Below, one piece after another: positions 59,688 through 64,000 of a stretch of 64,000 nt of DNA. The position numbers were made by a program, and so were the translations under genes. Each line of letters opens with the position of its first letter. Position 1 is the stretch's first letter. Where the stretch lies: NCBI RefSeq assembly GCF_041380015.1, contig NZ_CP159978.1, one strand, 5' to 3'. Under the pieces are notes generated by a model that made no database searches, had not been told where the DNA came from, and worked only from the letters and a program-made list of their open reading frames with translations. Origin of the DNA: Buchananella felis (lineage in GTDB: Bacteria > Actinomycetota > Actinomycetes > Actinomycetales > Actinomycetaceae).

Positions 59688-61055
59688 TCACAAGTGCGGC
59701 GGCACGCCCAGGGCGCTGACCAGCAGTCGTCCGTCGCTGTAGTGCTCGATCACGGACACCGCGGCGGGCACGGTGCGGATGGTGCGCCAGTCGCGCCCGG
59801 CCATGCGCAGGGAGGCGCCCAGCGCGGCGCGCAGCACCACGTTGTGGGTGGCGATCACCACGGTCTTGCCCGCGTGCTCAGAAACCACGCGCCGAAGCGC
59901 CGGGATAACGCGGTCGTAGACGTCCTGCAGGGACTCTCCCCCGCCGGGCGGGCGCACGTGCGGGGTGGTCACCCACTCCTCCAGCCCACCGGGCCAGTGC
60001 TCCTCGATGTAGCTGGCGGTCTTGGCCTGCCAGTGGCCCAGGTGGGCCTCGCGGAAGTCCTCATCCACCTCCACCTGGCCCCCGAAGGGCTCCGCCAGGA
60101 TCCGCGCGGTGGTCAGCGTGCGGGTCATCGGGGAGGCCAGGAACACGCTCGGGGCGGGCGAGTCGGGCCACATGTCCTGGCCGATGCGCGCCACGAACCG
60201 TGCCGAGGACGCCACCTGCTCCCGCCCCGCCTGGGTCAGGTCCGGGCCGGGCTCGCTGCCGCCGGAGAACTCCCCAGCAATCGTCATAGGGGTCACCCCG
60301 TGGCGCACCATCACGATCGTGGTGCGCACGCCGCTGCCCGCCCACAGCGCGGCCTCGTTGGGACGCGCCAGCGGCTCGCGTTCGCGGCTTTGTGCCGTGG
60401 CCGACGTCGCCACGCCCGCCTCCCGCGCCCCCGCAGTCTGTGCGTGCGCCCGCGCCTCGTGCCCGCCGGCCTCGGCGTGGCCGGTCGATGCGTCAGCGGG
60501 TGCGGCAGCGTCGTCCACCTCCGCGTCAGCGGCGGCACGTACGGTGGCGGCCTCGTCGGCGCGCAGGTCGACAGGAGCGTCGTGCCTGGCAAAGGCTGGC
60601 AGGGCGGCGGCGCAGGCCAGCTCGCGCCACTCGTCGGTGGCGATCTCCCCGCGCGAATCCATCACCTGATTGGCCAGCGCGTCCGGCGCCGAGTTCTCGG
60701 CGCGCGGCACCCAGCGGTAGGTCACGCGCGCCGGGTCAAAAGCAGCCTTGGCCTGCGTGGCAAGCTCGCGCATGTCCGCATGCTTGATTTTCCACGCGCC
60801 AGTCATCTGGCTCACCACCAGCTTCGAATCGGCGCGCACCTCCACCTCGGCCTCGGGGTCGATCTCCGCCGCCGCGAGCAGGCCGGCCAGAAGGGCCCGG
60901 TACTCTGCCACGTTGTTCGTGGTCTGCCCCAAGTAGGCGGCGCGGGTGGCCAACAGCTCACCACTGTCCGCGTCCCGAATGACGGCACCGTAACCGGCCG
61001 GGCCAGGATTGCCACGCGCGCCGCCGTCGGTGTTAATAAGCAGCCGGCGCGTCAC
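59688..61055 (-). CDS. Bifunctional RNase HI / CobC-type acid phosphatase
   Basis: 455 residues, homologous in layout to Mycobacterium tuberculosis Rv2228c. Residues 1-140 are RNase HI: INTDGGARGNPGP (first Asp), NNVAEYRALLAGL (Glu), VRADSKLVVSQMTG (Asp) and RAENSAPDALANQ (last Asp). An Ala-, Asp- and His-rich linker (about 150-245) joins a histidine phosphatase domain: VMVRHGVTPMT, a FREAHLGHWQ segment, and THNVVLRAAL with the second histidine. It should degrade RNA in RNA/DNA hybrids and dephosphorylate alpha-ribazole phosphate or similar. It overlaps the upstream gene by 4 bases. Confidence 0.93.
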   Translation of the reverse strand: MTRRLLINTDGGARGNPGPAGYGAVIRDADSGELLATRAAYLGQTTNNVAEYRALLAGLLAAAEIDPEAEVEVRADSKLVVSQMTGAWKIKHADMRELATQAKAAFDPARVTYRWVPRAENSAPDALANQVMDSRGEIATDEWRELACAAALPAFARHDAPVDLRADEAATVRAAADAEVDDAAAPADASTGHAEAGGHEARAHAQTAGAREAGVATSATAQSREREPLARPNEAALWAGSGVRTTIVMVRHGVTPMTIAGEFSGGSEPGPDLTQAGREQVASSARFVARIGQDMWPDSPAPSVFLASPMTRTLTTARILAEPFGGQVEVDEDFREAHLGHWQAKTASYIEEHWPGGLEEWVTTPHVRPPGGGESLQDVYDRVIPALRRVVSEHAGKTVVIATHNVVLRAALGASLRMAGRDWRTIRTVPAAVSVIEHYSDGRLLVSALGVPPHL

Positions 61056-61786
61056 GATTCCATCCGCACCACGATCAGGGTGCCGTCGTCGGTGAAGACG
61101 ACCTCGTCCTGCGGGGCCGAACGGATCCGGTCCAGCTCTGCCGGGTTCAGTTCCACCGGTGCGCCCTCAGTGCGGCGACCAAACAGGCCCACCACCGCAA
61201 AGCCGCCGTTCGCGCGACGCGTCTGCTCGTACAGCGCCACCAGGGCGGAATCAAGGTTGGCGGCGAAAGCGTTGCGCTCGGCCAGCAGTGCCTGGCCCTG
61301 CTTCTTAATGTCTGCCTGCTGCCCGGCCAGGTCCGCTCCCGCCTTGTCCAGCTGCTCCTGCAGCGTCGCGGCGGCGGCCTCTGCCTCCTGCAACGCCTGG
61401 TTGGCGGCTTCCTGACGCTCCATCAGCTCCAGCTCCGCCGCCTCCAGGGTGGAGATGCGGGCACGCACCGACTCCAACTCGCGGGCGATCGCCGCCAGCT
61501 CCTTGGGCGGGGTGGAGGCGTCCTTCAGGCGCTCCTCGTGGCGCTGGGCACGCGAACGCACCGCGTCCAGCTCCGTCTCGGAGCGCGTCAACTCGCGGCT
61601 GCCGTCGCTCACCACGGTGCGGGCGGCCACCACGCGGCGGCTGGTCTCCTCCGCCTGCGCCTTCAGGGCCGCAATCGTGCCCAGAATCGGCAGGGTGCGC
61701 AGAGAGTGGGAGAGGCGCGAGAGCACCAGATCCTTTGACTGCAGCTCCAAAAGCTGACGCTGCTGAGCGAGCGGTGCGGTTGCCAT
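61052..61786 (-). CDS. Coiled-coil protein of the C4 zinc-ribbon family lacking all zinc cysteines
   Basis: 244 residues. The start chosen is the ATG at 61786 (MATAPLAQQRQLLELQSKDL), with GGGAAGG upstream. Residues about 5-185 are a long antiparallel coiled coil, typical of the Rv2229c family, and the gene order (RNase H/phosphatase, this, Nif3) is that of mycobacteria. The family ends in a zinc ribbon with two CxxC pairs. Here the matching text is RTEGAPVELNP and VVFTDDGTLIVV, so the four cysteines are Thr, Ala, Thr and Gly, and the protein has no cysteine anywhere. The fold may persist without zinc, or the function may have changed. Confidence 0.88.
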   Translation of the reverse strand: MATAPLAQQRQLLELQSKDLVLSRLSHSLRTLPILGTIAALKAQAEETSRRVVAARTVVSDGSRELTRSETELDAVRSRAQRHEERLKDASTPPKELAAIARELESVRARISTLEAAELELMERQEAANQALQEAEAAAATLQEQLDKAGADLAGQQADIKKQGQALLAERNAFAANLDSALVALYEQTRRANGGFAVVGLFGRRTEGAPVELNPAELDRIRSAPQDEVVFTDDGTLIVVRMES

Positions 61787-61999
61787 AGCGGGCCTTCCCT
61801 TTGCTGAAACGGTGGGCATTTAGTTCTCAAGCGCTACCCGGGGCGGCACCCGGTCGGGGCTGCCGATTTCTAAGCCTAACGGGCAGGGGCGCGCGCCCGC
61901 TAACGCATGTGTGGATTGCCCCGGCCCGCTCGAAATATTGGGCGCGCGAGCGGGGTGGGGCGGGCGAACGAAGGGCAAAGGTGCCTGCGAGCGTCGGGC

Positions 62000-62059
62000 T
62001 AGAAGCGTGCCGTCCACGGGGTCGGTGGGTTAGAAGCGCGCCGTCCACGGGTCGGTGGG
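62000..62059 (-). repeat. Tandem duplication of the 3' end of the Nif3 gene
   Basis: Two adjacent copies of about 29-30 bases (62000-62029 and 62031-62059) differ at two or three positions. Each holds a stop codon and the last codons of the gene; only the upstream copy is translated. Confidence 0.8.
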
Positions 62060-62857
62060 CAGAACGGAGACGGTGCAGGTGAGCTCATCGCCGCGCTCGG
62101 CCGCGCGCGCCTGAAGCAGGGCGGCGGCCTTGGGCAGCCAGACCCACTCGGTGGCCCAGTGGGTGGCGTTGATCAGCCAGGGCTTGCCGTCGGCCAGGTG
62201 GTCCTGGGCGGGGTGGTGGCGCAGGTCCGCGGTGAGGAAGGCGTCGGCGCCGCTGGCCCGGGCCGCCCCGAACAGGGAGTCACCCGAGCCGCCGGAGACC
62301 GCCAGCGTCCTGATCTGGGCGTCCACCGGACCGCCTACCAGCACGCCGAACTCGGTGTGCGGCAGGGCCCCCGCGATGCGGGCGGCCAACTCGCCCAGAG
62401 AAACGGGCTGCGCAAGCGCGCCGACTCGCCCGATACCCAGCCCCGCCGCGCCGGCTTCGCCGGCGGCCGGCTCCAGCGGCACGGCGTCCGGGCCGAGCCC
62501 GGCGAGCTCGGCCAGGGCCTGGGCCACGCCGTCGCGGGCCGAATCGGCGTTGGTGTGCGCGTTGTAGAGGGCGCAGCCGCCGCGAATCAGGTCGTGGACC
62601 ATGCGGCCCTTGGCGGTGAGCCGGGAGACGGCGTTCGTGCCGCGCAGGAAGATCGGGTGGTGCGTGACCAGCATCTGCGCGCCGGTCTCCAGGGCCTCGG
62701 CCACCACCGCCGGGGTGATGTCCACGGACAGGTGGATCCGGGTCACCTCCGCGCCGGGGTCGCCGACGCTCAGGCCGTTGACGTCCCAGCCCTGCGCCAA
62801 CGCAGGCGGGTAGGCGGCCTCAAGGATGTCGATTACGTCTGCCACGCGCAAAGTCAT
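62030..62857 (-). CDS. Nif3-like dinuclear metal centre hexameric protein
   Basis: 275 residues, family YbgI/NIF3 (Rv2230c position). Metal-site motifs: VTHHPIFLRG (two His), NAHTNADSARDGVAQALAE (Asp), and near the C-terminus ATHWATEW (His and Glu). The N-terminal WDNVGL motif reads WDVNGLSVGD. Some homologues are called GTP cyclohydrolase type 2, but the cellular role of the family is unsettled. It is expressed with the coiled-coil gene and the RNase H/phosphatase gene. The end of the gene is tandemly duplicated. Confidence 0.9.
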   Translation of the reverse strand: MTLRVADVIDILEAAYPPALAQGWDVNGLSVGDPGAEVTRIHLSVDITPAVVAEALETGAQMLVTHHPIFLRGTNAVSRLTAKGRMVHDLIRGGCALYNAHTNADSARDGVAQALAELAGLGPDAVPLEPAAGEAGAAGLGIGRVGALAQPVSLGELAARIAGALPHTEFGVLVGGPVDAQIRTLAVSGGSGDSLFGAARASGADAFLTADLRHHPAQDHLADGKPWLINATHWATEWVWLPKAAALLQARAAERGDELTCTVSVLPTDPWTARF

Positions 62858-62961
62858 GCCGTCACCCTAGCCCAGTCGGCGTTAGGGTTGGTTTTCTCCG
62901 CCACGCTCGGTGGGCCGGCTCCGCGCACGCCGTTTGGTGGCCGCTCCCCGAAAGGACTCTC

Positions 62962-63516
62962 ATGCCATCTCCGCTTGGCCGGGACAACGCCACTGCCACC
63001 GTCCTCGCCGGTTGCCTGGATACCCCGCTGGGCGAGGTGATGCTCGGCGCCACCGAGCACGGCTTGTGGGAGGTGGTGTTGCCTGGGTTGCGGCCCACCC
63101 CGGTGCTGGTGGAGGCTGCGCGCGCCCAGGCGGGCCTCCCGCCCGCTGCGCCTGCCTCCGCCCGCGCCGCAGCGCACCTGGAGACCGCCGTAGAGCAGCT
63201 GGACGCATTCTTTGCCGGCAAGTTGCGGCGCTTCACCGTGCCGTTGGATCTGCGCACGGCCGGGTTTTACCGGCAGGCGCAGCTGGCGCTGGCCCAGATC
63301 CCCTACGGCGGCACCGAGACCTACGGCCAGCTGGCCGCCCGCCTGGGCAGGCCGGGGGCGGCGCGGGCGGTGGGCACCGCGTGCGCTACGAATCCCCTCC
63401 CCTTGCTGCTGCCCTGCCACCGCGTGGTGGCGGCCGGCGGTGTCATGGGCGGATACGCCGGTGGACTGGGGCAGAAGGAGTGGCTGTTGCGTCTGGAGCT
63501 CGGGACGTTGCCCTAG
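62962..63516 (+). CDS. ogt: Methylated-DNA-[protein]-cysteine S-methyltransferase
   Basis: Suicide repair protein for O6-alkylguanine. 184 residues. The acceptor cysteine is in LPCHRVVAAGG, and the helix-turn-helix region ETYGQLAARLGRPGAARAVG and the C-terminal GYAGGLGQKEWLL are typical. An N-terminal ribonuclease-like domain fills the first 90 residues. The start is ATG 62962 with AAAGGA upstream. It diverges from the Nif3 gene. Confidence 0.94.
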   Translation: MPSPLGRDNATATVLAGCLDTPLGEVMLGATEHGLWEVVLPGLRPTPVLVEAARAQAGLPPAAPASARAAAHLETAVEQLDAFFAGKLRRFTVPLDLRTAGFYRQAQLALAQIPYGGTETYGQLAARLGRPGAARAVGTACATNPLPLLLPCHRVVAAGGVMGGYAGGLGQKEWLLRLELGTLP

Positions 63517-63611
63517 CGCGGCTCCCCTTCGCGGCGGCGGGCGCCCTCCGACGCCTCGATTAGCGCCAACGGTGCAAGGTCACTCACCCTCGCGGCGGCG
63601 TGTGCTCGTGC

Positions 63612-64000
63612 CTACGCGACCGCAGTGCGAGCCCCGAACAGCGCCTGGCCTACCCGCACGGTGGTGGCGCCCTCCGCGATCGCCCACTCCAGGTCCCCGC
63701 TCATGCCCATGGAGAGTTCGCGCACCCGCTGGTGCCCGGCCGCCACGGCAGCGTCGCGCAGGGAGCGCAGCAGGGCAAAGTTGCCCCGCACGACGGCCTC
63801 GTCGGGCGAGTTGGCGGCCAGCGTCATGAGTCCACGCACGCGCAGGTTGGGCAGCGTGGCGAAGTGGTCCAGATGGTGGGCTAGCTCGCCGGGCGCGAGG
63901 CCGGACTTCGTCTCCTCGCCCGACGTGTTCACCTGCACGAACACCTCCAGCACCCGACCTTCGGCCTCCAGGCGCCGCTGGAGGGCGTCGGCCAGCCGCG
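63612..64000 (-). CDS. YggS-type PLP homeostasis protein, 5' part outside the window
   Basis: The C-terminal part of a PLP-binding barrel protein (YggS/PROSC family): VLEVFVQVNTSGEETKSG, RVRGLMTLA, RELSMGMSGDLEWAIAEGAT (the phosphate-binding SMGMSGD motif) and RVGQALFGAR. The frame stays open to the edge of the window, where RLADALQRRLEAEGR continues the family pattern, so the start and the PLP lysine lie beyond position 64000. In many actinobacteria it sits beside ftsZ, sepF or divIVA; that context is not visible here. Confidence 0.9.
   Translation of the reverse strand, partial: RLADALQRRLEAEGRVLEVFVQVNTSGEETKSGLAPGELAHHLDHFATLPNLRVRGLMTLAANSPDEAVVRGNFALLRSLRDAAVAAGHQRVRELSMGMSGDLEWAIAEGATTVRVGQALFGARTAVA

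Overview
The window is a GC-rich chromosomal segment from a high-GC Gram-positive bacterium (Actinomycetota). Three things support this: gene order shared with mycobacteria (HAD phosphatase-tlyA-nadK-recN-steA-mctB, and RNase H/phosphatase-zinc-ribbon-like-Nif3); an actinobacterial extra hairpin in the 23S rRNA at about 20979-21041; and cell-wall-binding type 2 (CWB2) repeat proteins. An Actinomycetaceae-type, host-associated organism is my best guess from the sialic acid operon and a ZmpC-like surface protease, but the sequence alone does not settle the genus. No transposase, prophage, CRISPR array or tRNA gene was found.

Layout. 1-8.9 kb, minus strand: a compact housekeeping operon, mostly joined by 4-base stop/start overlaps (RD-repeat protein, HAD phosphatase, tlyA, nadK, recN, steA, mctB/steB). 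9-17.2 kb: two divergent genes for large secreted proteins that both end in CWB2 repeats, one a beta-propeller-like protein and the other a ZmpA/B/C-type metalloprotease. 17.6-18.8 kb: an unusual array of six hairpin-forming repeat units built from an 11-13 bp inverted element. 18.9-24.6 kb, minus strand: a 16S-23S-5S rRNA operon with leader and candidate promoter. 24.8-36.2 kb: tyrS, then a sialic acid catabolic operon (Opp/Dpp-type ABC transporter with a fused permease-ATPase, lyase, DUF4862-like protein, ManNAc kinase, ManNAc-6-P epimerase) with a divergent FadR-type GntR regulator. A palindrome between the two lies in the likely operon promoter. 36.3-39 kb: an SF2 helicase-like protein carrying membrane segments. 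39.1-46.9 kb: argCJBDRGH, without argF, behind a candidate ARG box. 47-51.6 kb: a flavodoxin, then pheS-pheT, with a disordered insert in PheS. 51.7-56.8 kb, plus strand: nadE (glutaminase half degenerate), panB, map, ppgK and a CPBP protease. 56.9-58.1 kb: RNase P RNA and yaaA. 58.1-59.6 kb: a small accessory patch whose DUF3800 part is strikingly AT-rich. 59.7-64 kb: an RNase HI/phosphatase fusion, a zinc-ribbon-family protein that has lost every cysteine, Nif3, ogt and a truncated yggS.

How it fits together. Most of the window is core metabolism (NAD, arginine, pantothenate, aminoacyl-tRNA synthesis, sialic acid use). The least explained material is the inverted-repeat array downstream of the rRNA operon, followed by the family members that have lost active-site or metal-binding residues (NadE, the zinc-ribbon protein), the membrane-anchored helicase and the AT-rich DUF3800 patch.
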